Part shown: positions 1-7,269 of the stretch, piece after piece
Numbering within the stretch: position 1 is the stretch's first letter
Layout: every line of letters begins with the position of its first letter
From: Levilactobacillus suantsaiihabitans
GTDB taxonomy: Bacteria > Bacillota > Bacilli > Lactobacillales > Lactobacillaceae
Assembly (NCBI RefSeq): GCF_004745505.1
Contig: NZ_RKLX01000013.1
Span: 1-64,000, forward strand
Length of the DNA stretch: 64,000 bases
Reading direction: 5' to 3'
Position numbers and translations under genes: made by a program
The notes under the pieces: model-generated
Database searches by the model: none
Seen by the model: only the letters and a program-made list of their open reading frames with translations
Told to the model about the DNA's origin: nothing

Positions 1-41
1 AGCTCCAGCTTCTCCATGGCACTAAACTTGACCTTTGACAT
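1..41 (-). CDS. N-terminus of a putative transposase (partial)
   Basis: Only 13 codons are inside the window, reading MSKVKFSAMEKLE. A GGAGGG ribosome site lies 8-13 bases upstream of the ATG at 41. The charged N-terminus resembles the first helix of IS3-type OrfA transposases, and the gene sits at the inner edge of a sequence that interrupts a repeat. Both points suggest a transposase, but too little sequence is present to name a family. It could be any small IS-borne protein. Confidence 0.4.
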   Translation of the reverse strand, partial: MSKVKFSAMEKLE

Positions 42-110
42 GTCATATTCCCTCCGTTGATTGTCAGATGAATTATATTATTTCATTTGACAACCCCAAA
101 GGGATCATAA
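1..110 (-). mobile_element. Left end of an insertion sequence, cut by the window edge
   Basis: The first 110 bases are unlike the long repeat that follows. They carry the start of a gene on the minus strand with a GGAGGG ribosome site, and they break repeat copy L-A exactly where its homology to the other copies should continue. This is what an IS inserted into the repeat would look like. The boundary is placed between about 104 and 112, where similarity to the other repeat copies begins. The rest of the IS lies outside the window, so family and target duplication cannot be checked. Confidence 0.6.
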
Positions 111-613
111 CAGGACGGGTCGAGCCAAAGAACGGTCTCGACGCCTCGCTTTGAGCCGAAAATCGCGTCTCAAAGACGCCAGTTCCCTAAGCGACATGAA
201 CCATGTCACTAAGGGAACTCCCACGGCTGAACCCATATTTGGCGAACTCTCGGCTACGGTAGTGCGTGTTAGTGACAGTTGTCTTAACCCTAGATGTAAC
301 TTCATTGACGACTAGTCTTTCATTAACACAGCGTTACTGATAATCGCTACCTTGCCGGAGGCAGCCAGGGTGGAGCCAGCTGTGTCGGCGGTGTTGGCTG
401 AGGTTTTGTCTCAGCCTACACCGCGGGACGACTTGAGAGACTGGCGGTCCTTGCCAGGCTTTCAAGCGAACCGGAAGACCGCTTCTCAGGCTGGAGGTGT
501 TCCCCAGAGCAGGCGGAACCTTGGCTGATGCAGGCGCCTGGTTTCACCAGCTTTAGATGTCAGAACACCATCATTACGGCAATTAACGCGTTAATTCCAC
601 TTTCAACCTTCAG
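111..613 (-). mobile_element. L element copy A, interrupted by an IS
   Basis: This is about 500 bases of the dispersed long repeat, in the same orientation as copies C and E. The right end is complete and finishes in CAACCTTCAG at 604-613. About 135 bases at the other end are missing because the IS at 1-110 replaces them. Internal landmarks are intact: the AACCCATATTTGGCGAA arm near 229, the CTCAGCC hairpin near 400, and the GGTGTTCCCC block near 500. The base after the right end starts TTGGGAGAA, the expected target duplicate, but its partner lies outside the window. No credible gene is found inside. Confidence 0.85.
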
Positions 614-697
614 TTGGGAGAATGCCCACCATCTCGCCCCCCCAGGCCTTGACCCAACCAGCCCCCACCACTTAATCGTTCACGGGGCTGGCAAAAG

Positions 698-716
698 TGA
701 TATCATCGTGATATCA
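698..716. promoter_or_regulatory. Tandem TGATATCA palindromes (operator)
   Basis: Two perfect copies of the 8-bp palindrome TGATATCA lie at 698-705 and 709-716, 11 bp apart, which is about one helical turn. A weaker third site follows near 723. Ribbon-helix-helix repressors commonly bind such closely spaced short palindromes as dimer pairs. The sites are 30 bp upstream of a gene with that fold, so autoregulation is inferred. Confidence 0.6.
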
Positions 717-745
717 TTAAGCTATCATCAGGAAGGGGTGTTCGC

Positions 746-1075
746 ATGGCTAAGGAACCACAGAAACGTTTTCTCTTACGCTTGGACCAGCATTTATTTG
801 ACCGCGTTGCCGCGGCAGCAGACGCTGATGGCCGGAGCATCAACGCCTACATTGCTCAGGTTCTCGCGCGTGCGGCACCTGCTGGCAACTGGGAGCAGCG
901 CCAATTGATTGGCCGCGCCATTTCGAAGAAGGAACTAGACGTGAAATCCGGTCTGGTCTTAGTTGCCGGCATTTACTACCGCTACCTGTTGGAGGCACCC
1001 GCAAAACCGGACGCAACAGCGACTTACACGGTCATCGAGAGTCATGGGAATATTTTGACATTGAAAAAGATCTAG
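746..1075 (+). CDS. Ribbon-helix-helix (Arc/MetJ-type) DNA-binding protein
   Basis: A 109-residue protein. Residues 6-45 fit an Arc-type ribbon-helix-helix: a short basic strand (RFLLRLDQ), then a helix with the usual GRSINAYI turn and a second helix ending near residue 42. The C-terminal 60 residues contain a hydrophobic stretch (GLVLVAGIYYRYLL) and have no family I can name. GAAGGGG precedes the ATG at a good distance. It is followed 10 bp later by an SPFH-domain gene, so the two are probably co-transcribed. The tandem palindromes upstream point to negative autoregulation. Without an adjacent toxin it is better called a local repressor than an antitoxin. Confidence 0.75.
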   Translation: MAKEPQKRFLLRLDQHLFDRVAAAADADGRSINAYIAQVLARAAPAGNWEQRQLIGRAISKKELDVKSGLVLVAGIYYRYLLEAPAKPDATATYTVIESHGNILTLKKI

Positions 1076-1085
1076 GGGGAATTGG

Positions 1086-1934
1086 ATGTTTGGGATTAGG
1101 ATTGTTCGGCAAAATAATGTCGGTTTGGTAGAAACACTGGGGAAATACAAGCACTCCGTCACATCCGGGATTCACTTTTACCTGCCCGGAATTCAGAAAA
1201 TTCGGACCGTCAGCTTGGCCATGTCGCCGCTGGCCCTGCCGAATTATTCGGTCATCACCAAGGACAACGCGGACGTCTCGGCGAGTCTGACGCTGAACTA
1301 CCACGTGACCAACGCGGTGAAGTATCAATACGAAAACACGGACTCCGTGGAATCCATGGCGCAACTGGTGCGGGGCCACTTGCGCGATATCATCGGCCGG
1401 ATGGACCTGAACCAGGCGTTGGGATCCACGGCCAAGATCAACTTGGAACTGGCCACCGCGATTGGCGATCTGACCGACACCTATGGCATCAACGTCGACC
1501 GGACCAACATCGACGAACTGACGCCGTCTAAGGCCATTCAGTCCGCCATGGACAAGCAGTTGACGGCCGACCGGGAACGGATCGCCGCCATTGCCAAGGC
1601 CGAGGGGGAAGCCAAGTCCATCGAACTGACCACCAAGGCTAAAAATAACGCCCTAATGGCCACCGCAACCGCCGAAGCCACGGCCACCCGGACGCGTGCC
1701 GACGCTGAAAAGTACCGGATTGACACAATCAATTCCAGTCTGGAATCGGCCACCAAAGAATTCTTCGAAAACCAATCGATCTCGGCCTTCAGCGACCTGG
1801 CCAAATCACCGGCCAATGTGGTCGTCGTGCCTAACGATCACGTGGCCGACTTGGGCCAGATTCCCGCGGTGGGCGCGGCTTTGAAGACGGGGTTGGCCAC
1901 ACCGGCGACTCCTCAAGTGCCAACGAGCAAGTAA
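1086..1934 (+). CDS. SPFH / band 7 (stomatin-prohibitin) family protein
   Basis: 282 residues. The N-terminal half has the band 7 pattern (VRQNNVGLVETLGKY, GIHFYLPGIQKI, then ITKDNADVSASLTLNYHV), and residues 150-220 form a long Ala/Glu/Lys-rich coiled coil (AEGEAKSIELTTKAK, ATAEATATRTRADAEKYR) as in flotillin and QmcA-like proteins. Such proteins form ring scaffolds on membranes and often bind proteases. This one lacks the N-terminal transmembrane helix that QmcA/HflK proteins carry, so it may attach by a hydrophobic loop or a partner. Ribosome site AGGGGGAATTGG. It follows the ribbon-helix-helix gene by 10 bp. The C-terminal 25 residues are Pro/Thr-rich and probably disordered. Confidence 0.85.
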   Translation: MFGIRIVRQNNVGLVETLGKYKHSVTSGIHFYLPGIQKIRTVSLAMSPLALPNYSVITKDNADVSASLTLNYHVTNAVKYQYENTDSVESMAQLVRGHLRDIIGRMDLNQALGSTAKINLELATAIGDLTDTYGINVDRTNIDELTPSKAIQSAMDKQLTADRERIAAIAKAEGEAKSIELTTKAKNNALMATATAEATATRTRADAEKYRIDTINSSLESATKEFFENQSISAFSDLAKSPANVVVVPNDHVADLGQIPAVGAALKTGLATPATPQVPTSK

Positions 1935-1950
1935 CTTCGCTTTTATTTAG

Positions 1951-2066
1951 GAGAGTGGGACAAAAGGCGATTAGCCGGCGAGCATTAAGGCTGATAACCA
2001 AATAATCCTGGTCTTGGATTGTTTGGTTATCAGGTTTAATGCTCGCTGGCTGCCTTTTGGCGCCCG
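1951..2066 (+). repeat. S element copy 1
   Basis: A 116-bp imperfect palindrome beginning GAGAGTGGGACAAAAGGC 16 bp after the SPFH stop codon and ending GCCTTTTGGCGCCC. The centre pairs CTGATAACCAAATAATCC with GGATTGTTTGGTTATCAG. It is one of eight related copies in the window. It probably also acts as a transcription barrier for the gene before it. Confidence 0.85.
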
Positions 2067-2124
2067 CTGTTAATTTTACGCGTATACTGAAGGTACTCAC
2101 TCGTTTCCAGAAAGGATGCTGATC

Positions 2125-2484
2125 ATGGTCACGCGCAAAGAGATTTTTACCTACACTGAAGACAATTACGGCGTCACTCCCGAGTACACCTTCAAACAGT
2201 ACCCCCACTACGCCGCGCTCAAAAACCGTCAAGGCAAATGGTTCGGGCTGATCATGAACGTTCCCCGCGAAAAGCTCGGCTTGACTGGTAAGGCAGAAGT
2301 CGATGTCTTAGACGTCAAGGTCGACCCGGAACTGAGCGGTATTCTGCGCAGTAAACCGGGTTATTTGCCCGGCTACCACATGAACAAGGAACACTGGCTG
2401 TCAATCGTGTTGGATCAAGACACGGACCGCGAGACGCTGTTTCAGTTACTTGATGGTAGTTATCAATCTGTTATTAAACGTTAA
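2125..2484 (+). CDS. MmcQ/YjbR family protein
   Basis: 119 residues from the second in-frame ATG. I prefer 2125 to 2116 because AGAAAGGA lies 8-13 bases before it but touches the earlier ATG. The order of features fits the MmcQ/YjbR fold, a double-wing DNA-binding-like domain: YGVTPEYTFKQYPHYAALKN, then a central GKWFGLIMNV strand, then PGYHMNKEHWLSIVLD, then a C-terminal helix. Family length is 110-120 residues. The cellular role of the family is not established. It stands alone between an S repeat and a T-box leader. Confidence 0.85.
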   Translation: MVTRKEIFTYTEDNYGVTPEYTFKQYPHYAALKNRQGKWFGLIMNVPREKLGLTGKAEVDVLDVKVDPELSGILRSKPGYLPGYHMNKEHWLSIVLDQDTDRETLFQLLDGSYQSVIKR

Positions 2485-2533
2485 TTATTAATAATCAATC
2501 AATGATTAATCCAATTGCATTTCAAATTCACCG

Positions 2534-2562
2534 TTGACACCCACCCTTTCCGGGGGTACACT
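2534..2562 (+). promoter_or_regulatory. Sigma-A promoter of the T-box leader
   Basis: TTGACA at 2534-2539, a 17-bp spacer, and TACACT at 2557-2562. The start of transcription would be near 2569, just ahead of the T-box leader. Confidence 0.8.
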
Positions 2563-2568
2563 AGCCTC

Positions 2569-2857
2569 AATTCAATAAATCGTCCGAAACAAACCATTGA
2601 GGTGGAGATCAAGATTATCGTGCACGTGCAGAGAGCCGTCGTTGCTGAGAGTACGGCCGAACGCAGGTAGTTAAATGGACCACCGAGGGCTTCCCCGAAC
2701 CTTTTGCAGTACGGGAAGACGTGTGACATACGTCAGTTGTCAGGGAAATGTTAGTTTCCTGTGGAGAGGGGCGCGGTCTCTTTTGGGGACCCGTCTAATT
2801 AAGGTGGCACCGCGGTTAAAACCGTCCTTAACACATTGGCTGTTGAGGGCGGTTTTT
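2569..2857 (+). ncRNA. T-box riboswitch (tRNA-sensing leader)
   Basis: The T-box sequence AAGGTGGCACCGCGG is at 2801-2815. It is followed by an intrinsic terminator whose arms at 2820-2833 and 2841-2854 pair as AACCGtCCTtAACA with TGTTGAGGGCGGTT, then a run of T. A long stem I region precedes it. The stem I base can be drawn as GGTGG (2601-2605) with CCACC (2680-2684), which places TGG followed by A (2676-2679) at the specifier position. That would be a tryptophan codon. The alternative reading, ACC for threonine, cannot be excluded without folding. It controls the OppA-like gene that starts 100 bp downstream. Confidence 0.9.
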
Positions 2858-2957
2858 TGTCGACTTTTTTCCGAGGGGGACTCACTGATGATGATTCGAT
2901 GGCAACGCTCATATCTATTTCTAGCCGACCAAGACCAATTAACTGGAGGAAATCAGT

Positions 2958-4598
2958 ATGAGCTTATTACAACACAAGAAAGCACTCGCCCTTTGCGGCG
3001 GCATTATCCTAATCGGCGGTATCTTCGCCGTGACCGGCCATTCCCAAACGACTAAGCGGGCAGTGGCCCAGCACCTGCGTCTAGCCGAAACGGCGCCCAT
3101 CACGAGTTTGGACGTCGCCAAGATTACCGACAGCGTGTCCAGCAACACGTTGAGCCAGGTCGGTGAGGGCCTGTATCGCCTGAACGCCGACAGTCAGGCG
3201 CAAGATGCCCTGGCCACCAAGACTACCGTCACAGACCATGGCCATCACTACACCATCGACCTGCGTCACGACGCCAAATGGAGCAACGGCGCGCCCGTGA
3301 CGGCCCAGGACTTCGTTTACTCTTGGAAGCGTACGCTCGATCCCCAATCCAAATCGGAGTTCACCTACCAATTTGCCAATATCAAAAACGCCAGTGCCAT
3401 CGCCGCGGGCAAAAAGTCCCTGAACACGCTGGGCGTGAAGGCCGTGGGAAAATACCAACTCCAGATCACGCTGAGTCGCCCCGCATCTTACTTCAAGCAA
3501 ATGTTGGCCAGCACTACCTACTACCCGTTGAACCAGCGCGCCGTCGAGAAGTACGGCAAGCGCTACGGTTCATCGGCAGCCACGACCGTCTATAACGGGC
3601 CGTTCGTCTTGAAGAACTGGAACGGGACCAACGATAGCTGGACGTTAAAGAAGAACCCGACCTACGTGGCCGCCAAGACCGTTAAGCTCAGCAGTATCAA
3701 GTACCAGGTCATCAAGACCAGCTCGACGGCCTACAACTTGTACCAGTCTAAGCGACTAGATGCCGTCACCCTGGACGGCGAACAGACCACCCAAAACCAG
3801 CACAACCCGAACTTGAAGTCATTGGCCGCTGGACGTATCGGCTTCATCCAGTACAATCAACAGAACAAAGTGGCCGCCAACCGGGACTTACGCCTCGCCA
3901 TTTCACTGGCTATCAATCGCCAGCAATTAGCCGATAAGGTGTTAAAGAACGGCTCGCGGCCCGCCCAGACGTTTGCCATTCACCACATGATGACCAATGC
4001 CAAGACCGGTAAAGACTTCACGACCGACGCCTACGTCAAGAACACTGCTAGTTACAACCCGACGCTGGCCAAGCAGTATTACCGGCGGGCTCTAAAGCAA
4101 CTGGGCAAGTCATCCCTCAGCGTGACCGTCACCTGTGGCGATGACGACACCACCAAGAACGTCGCCGAATTTATTCAGAGCACGGTCGGCAATCAGTTAG
4201 GCCTCAAGATTCACGTTGCCGCCATGCCATTTCCTGCCATGCTGAGCAACGTTTCCAAGGGGAACTTCGAGTTGAACCTGACCGGCTGGAGCATGGACAA
4301 CGCCGACCCAATCCAATCCCTGCAGATTTTGGCGTCGACCAACAACTCGAACATGGGCCATTACGACAGCAAGACCTACGACCGCGCCATCACCCACGCG
4401 GAGGGTGTCGATGCGCTCAAGCCAACGGCACGCTACCAGGACCTGTTGACGGCGGCCAAAACGGCCTTGACCGACCAGGCCGTCACCCCCCTGTACGAGG
4501 CCCGGACCAATACGCTGGTCAACCCTCAGATCAAGGGCGTTGTTTATAACAAATTCAATGGTAGCCCGGATTACCAGCACGCTTATGTGACGGATTAA
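2958..4598 (+). CDS. OppA-like peptide ABC transporter substrate-binding protein
   Basis: 546 residues, a typical SBP_bac_5 length. Residues 7-28 form a hydrophobic export signal after a short basic start. No normal lipobox follows, because the only early Cys (residue 13) lies ahead of the hydrophobic core, so anchoring by the uncleaved helix is possible. The family pattern is clear: VGEGLYRLNAD, then LRHDAKWSNGAPVTAQDFVYSWKRTLDP, NGPFVLKNW, then LRLAISLAINRQQLADKVL, and GWSMDNADP near the C-terminus. GGAGG precedes the ATG. No permease or ATPase genes are adjacent, so it is an orphan binding protein that must use an Opp complex encoded elsewhere. Expression should rise when the tRNA sensed by the T-box is uncharged, which makes it an amino-acid scavenging protein. 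Confidence 0.92.
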   Translation: MSLLQHKKALALCGGIILIGGIFAVTGHSQTTKRAVAQHLRLAETAPITSLDVAKITDSVSSNTLSQVGEGLYRLNADSQAQDALATKTTVTDHGHHYTIDLRHDAKWSNGAPVTAQDFVYSWKRTLDPQSKSEFTYQFANIKNASAIAAGKKSLNTLGVKAVGKYQLQITLSRPASYFKQMLASTTYYPLNQRAVEKYGKRYGSSAATTVYNGPFVLKNWNGTNDSWTLKKNPTYVAAKTVKLSSIKYQVIKTSSTAYNLYQSKRLDAVTLDGEQTTQNQHNPNLKSLAAGRIGFIQYNQQNKVAANRDLRLAISLAINRQQLADKVLKNGSRPAQTFAIHHMMTNAKTGKDFTTDAYVKNTASYNPTLAKQYYRRALKQLGKSSLSVTVTCGDDDTTKNVAEFIQSTVGNQLGLKIHVAAMPFPAMLSNVSKGNFELNLTGWSMDNADPIQSLQILASTNNSNMGHYDSKTYDRAITHAEGVDALKPTARYQDLLTAAKTALTDQAVTPLYEARTNTLVNPQIKGVVYNKFNGSPDYQHAYVTD

Positions 4599-4604
4599 CC
4601 ACTT

Positions 4605-5246
4605 AACAACTGAAGGTTGAAAGTGAAATTAACGCACTGATTACCGTAATGACGGTGTTCTGACGCCTAAAATTGGTGAAACCAGGCGCCTGCGTCAGCC
4701 AGGGTTCCACCTGCTCTGGGGAACACCTCCAGCCTGAGAAGCGGTCTTCCGGTTCGCTTGAAAGCCTGGCAAAACCGGCCAGTCTCTCAAGTCGTCCCGC
4801 GCTGTAGGCTGAGAAAAAACCTCAGCCAACACCGCCGACACAGCTGGCTCCACCCTGGCTGCCTCCGGCAAGTTGACGTTTATCAGCAACACTGTGTTAA
4901 TGAAAGAGTAGTCGTTAATACAGCTACTATCTGGGGTTAAGACGACTGCTACTAACCCGCACTACCGTAGCCGAGAGTTCGCCAAATATGGGTTCAGCCG
5001 TGGGAGTTGTCTTAGCGGCGCGGTCCATGCCGCTTAGACAACTGGCGTCTTTGAGACGTGGGCTTCGGCTCAAAGCGAGGTGACGAGACCGTCCTTTGGC
5101 TCGGCCCGTCCGCCCCAGCGTTTCAACCCATATTTGGCGAACGGCAGGCGGCCAGTTCGTATTATGTGGCTGGAAACGACTATTTTTGACGCTATGAGTC
5201 GCCTGATGCCAATAGTGCCAGCTGATTTTCGTCTGGCAACCTTCAG
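4605..5246 (+). mobile_element. L element copy B
   Basis: A full-length copy. The CTGAAGGTTG end is at 4610-4619 and the CAACCTTCAG end at 5237-5246. Direct repeats TTAACCACTT flank it at 4595-4604 and 5247-5256, with five extra bases (AACAA) before the left end. The left duplicate contains the TAA stop of the OppA-like gene, so this copy also sits at a gene 3' end. The internal 17-bp arms and hairpins are intact. Confidence 0.88.
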
Positions 5247-5413
5247 TTAACCACTTTAATTTCCCAGGGTATTCTCGTTGCAGTGCCAGCCAAAAACGGT
5301 ATAATTAAGCTAGCATTACAATTACACGTTTTCATAACTCAGGTGGGACCCGGGGTGCTTTCACAGCGGTTTCACCCAGCTAAGTGAAACGTCACAGAAA
5401 GGTTCCGAATTTT

Positions 5414-5923
5414 ATGGAAAGTCAACCCTTACGTCACGATCACTACCCGGCTTCAAAGGAGGAGTACGAAGCGGAGTTAACCGAAACGGAAAACGAATAC
5501 GCTGCGCAGTTACAGGCAGTCGAGGACAAGGTCCAAGGCCAAGCCGCGCGTTACTTACTGTTTGGGGCCATCTCAGTGGTCATCAACATCACGTTGTTCT
5601 ACCTGTTCTACCACACCTTTGGCATTGAATACCAACTGGCCAACTTCATTGACTGGGTCATCAGTGTGCAATGTTCCTTCTGGCTCGACCGGACCTTCGT
5701 GTTCAAGCACAAGTCCGACAAGCCAATACGTGAAATGGGCACGTTCTACATGACCCGAATCGCCACGTTCTTGTTGGAAACGGTCATCTTGTTCTTGGGA
5801 ATCTCTTGGCTCAACGCCAACGGGACCATGACCAAGGTCATCGGCCACGCCATTGCACTGGTCTTGAACTTCTTCTTATCCAAGAAGCTGGTCTTCAAGA
5901 ACCAACCCGCTCCCGCTGACTAA
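5414..5923 (+). CDS. GtrA-like membrane protein
   Basis: 169 residues from ATG 5414. An upstream in-frame GTG at 5384 exists, but AGAAAGG at 5394-5400 fits only the later start. A charged 45-residue cytoplasmic N-terminus rich in Glu precedes four membrane helices (about residues 47-68, 75-95, 112-135, 142-160). The motifs RYLLFGAISVVIN, FWLDRTFVFK and LNFFLSKKLVFKN are diagnostic for GtrA. The family supports synthesis or flipping of lipid-linked sugars for cell-wall or teichoic-acid glycosylation. No glycosyltransferase is adjacent, so the substrate is unknown. Confidence 0.88.
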   Translation: MESQPLRHDHYPASKEEYEAELTETENEYAAQLQAVEDKVQGQAARYLLFGAISVVINITLFYLFYHTFGIEYQLANFIDWVISVQCSFWLDRTFVFKHKSDKPIREMGTFYMTRIATFLLETVILFLGISWLNANGTMTKVIGHAIALVLNFFLSKKLVFKNQPAPAD

Positions 5924-5942
5924 TTTGTTCGCCAAACACTTT

Positions 5943-5979
5943 GAGCGCTTAACCCGTTGCGGTTAGGCGCTCATTTTTT
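5943..5979 (+). terminator. Intrinsic terminator after gtrA-like gene
   Basis: GAGCGCTTAACC pairs with GGTTAGGCGCTC across a CGTTGC loop, followed by ATTTTTT. Confidence 0.85.
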
Positions 5980-5980
5980 A

Positions 5981-6110
5981 AGAGTGGGCCAAAAGGCGAT
6001 TAGCCGGCGAGCATTAAGGCTGCTAACCGAATAATCCTGGGTTTGGATTGTTTGGTTAGCAGTTTTAAGCGGAACCGGTTGCCTTCTGGCGCACGTTTCA
6101 GCTAGGTAAA
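5981..6110 (+). repeat. S element copy 2
   Basis: It begins AGAGTGGGCCAAAAGGCG immediately after the terminator and ends with the shared CGTTTCAGCTAGGTAAA tail. The arms GCTGCTAACCgAAtAATCC and GGATTgTTtGGTTAGCAG form the apical stem. Confidence 0.85.
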
Positions 6111-6116
6111 GGCCAC

Positions 6117-6168
6117 GCGAACGGTAGGCGGCCAGTTTGCATTGCGAGGCTGGAAACGACTATTTTTT
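6117..6168 (+). repeat. Fragment of the L element
   Basis: About 50 bases match the 3' part of the L element closely: GCGAACGG, then AGGCGGCCAGTT, then GGCTGGAAACGACTATTTTT. It lies directly against the end of S copy 2. It is a leftover of a sixth L copy or of a recombination between repeats. Confidence 0.75.
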
Positions 6169-6288
6169 CACCCACCTATCATTCGCATAGCTAACTAACC
6201 GACCGACTTGTTAACTATTTTTCAAGCCATGCGGTCCGGGGGGCCATTTTTCTTGTACAATGGAAGTAATCTTGTAGCACCAAGGAAG

Positions 6289-6870
6289 GTGAGTCGTACG
6301 CTATCCTTTATTTTGACCGCCGTGGGCATCTTCTTTGTCACTGATACCGATGACCTGGTCGTCTTACTCTTGCTTTGGTTAGCCGCGGCCACCCCGCTGC
6401 AACGGCGCCACGTCGTCGTGGGCCAATACCTGGGTATTTCCACGTTGATCCTGGTCTCTTGGCTAGTCAGTCGCGGGATTCTCCACTACAACGTCGGCGG
6501 ACTGGTCCACTGGTTAGGGCTAGTGCCACTATCGCTGGGAATCGTCGGGCTCACGCGCTGGTGGCGCAATCGCGGCGTGGCCCAATTGCCGCCAACGTTG
6601 ACGCATCCGGTCAGCCTGCCGCTGGTTTGGTCACTCACGCTGGGCAACGGTGGCGATAACCTCAGCATTTACATCCCCTACTTCACGCACCTCGACCCAC
6701 CCGAATTTGCGGTAGTCCTGGTGATTTTTCTCAGCATGATTGGGCTGTGGCTACTGCTCAGCCACCACTGGGCCCGCTCGACGGTGGCCAGTCACTTCTT
6801 CGCGCGGTTTGGCGCGTGGTTGTCACCGCTGCTATTTATCGGTATCGGTCTCGCCATCGTGCTTAAATGA
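6289..6870 (+). CDS. CadD-family cadmium resistance transporter-like protein
   Basis: 193 residues from GTG 6289. Longer in-frame openings start upstream of the probable -10 TACAAT (6256-6261) and are rejected; AAGGAAG abuts the GTG and 193 residues matches the family. CadD hallmarks are present: FFVTDTDDLVVLLLLW early, VVGQYLG in helix 2, and NGGDNLSIYIPYF in the second half. Five or six hydrophobic helices are visible. CadD proteins confer cadmium resistance or export cations at the membrane. The usual CadC/ArsR regulator is not adjacent, so the substrate is uncertain. The gene tail overlaps a dead acetyltransferase on the other strand by 8 bp. Confidence 0.82.
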   Translation: MSRTLSFILTAVGIFFVTDTDDLVVLLLLWLAAATPLQRRHVVVGQYLGISTLILVSWLVSRGILHYNVGGLVHWLGLVPLSLGIVGLTRWWRNRGVAQLPPTLTHPVSLPLVWSLTLGNGGDNLSIYIPYFTHLDPPEFAVVLVIFLSMIGLWLLLSHHWARSTVASHFFARFGAWLSPLLFIGIGLAIVLK

Positions 6871-7143
6871 AATCATGGCCGCCAAAGCCCGTCTTATCCG
6901 CCGCCGTGATGGGCCGCAACACCTGACACGGGTTTCCAGCCGCAATCACGTTGGCTGGGATGTCGTGGGTCACCACGATGCCGGCACTGCCCGCTAGTGC
7001 CTGAAATAGTCGACCACGGTCGGGGCAGCGTTGCGCGCATTGGTCTTGGTGGTGGACCAATCTCGCGCTGCTACCAACACTGGGTCACTATCGTCATAAG
7101 GTTGGCCGGTGGCCATGTAAGCAAATTTCTCGTCAAGGTTCAT
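6863..7143 (-). pseudogene. Remnant of a maltose/galactoside O-acetyltransferase with a large internal deletion
   Basis: From ATG 7143 the reading frame gives a normal N-terminus (MNLDEKFAYMATGQPYDDSDP, then VLVAARDWSTTKTNARN) and soon hits a TAG. In another frame the last 45 codons give the normal C-terminal cap (SAGIVVTHDIPANVIAAGNP, then CQVLRPITAADK). The left-handed beta-helix middle, roughly 110 residues, is missing. Both ends match the hexapeptide-repeat acetyltransferase family, so this is one gene that lost its middle and is dead. Confidence 0.85.
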
Positions 7144-7184
7144 GTGATCACGCCTATCTGTCTCCATGATACCGTATCCCGGGG

Positions 7185-7200
7185 TGTTTCACATGGAACA
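7185..7200. promoter_or_regulatory. ParS-like 16-mer (variant)
   Basis: TGTTTCACATGGAACA, differing from the Bacillus parS consensus TGTTNCACGTGAAACA at two positions. It is upstream of the gene at 7270. It is the weakest of the six sites in the window. Confidence 0.4.
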
Positions 7201-7269
7201 ATTTTCGTCAGTTCTACCCCAAACTACGGTATAATGTAGGCACTAAATGCATTTTCATAGGAGGCAAAT

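Noticed and set aside
528-908. Plus-strand frame running from L copy A into the ribbon-helix-helix gene
   Set aside because: It starts inside the repeat without a ribosome site and overlaps a better gene in another frame.
2675-3055. Frame overlapping the T-box leader and the OppA start
   Set aside because: It runs through the riboswitch structure and a different frame of oppA. It has no independent translation signal.
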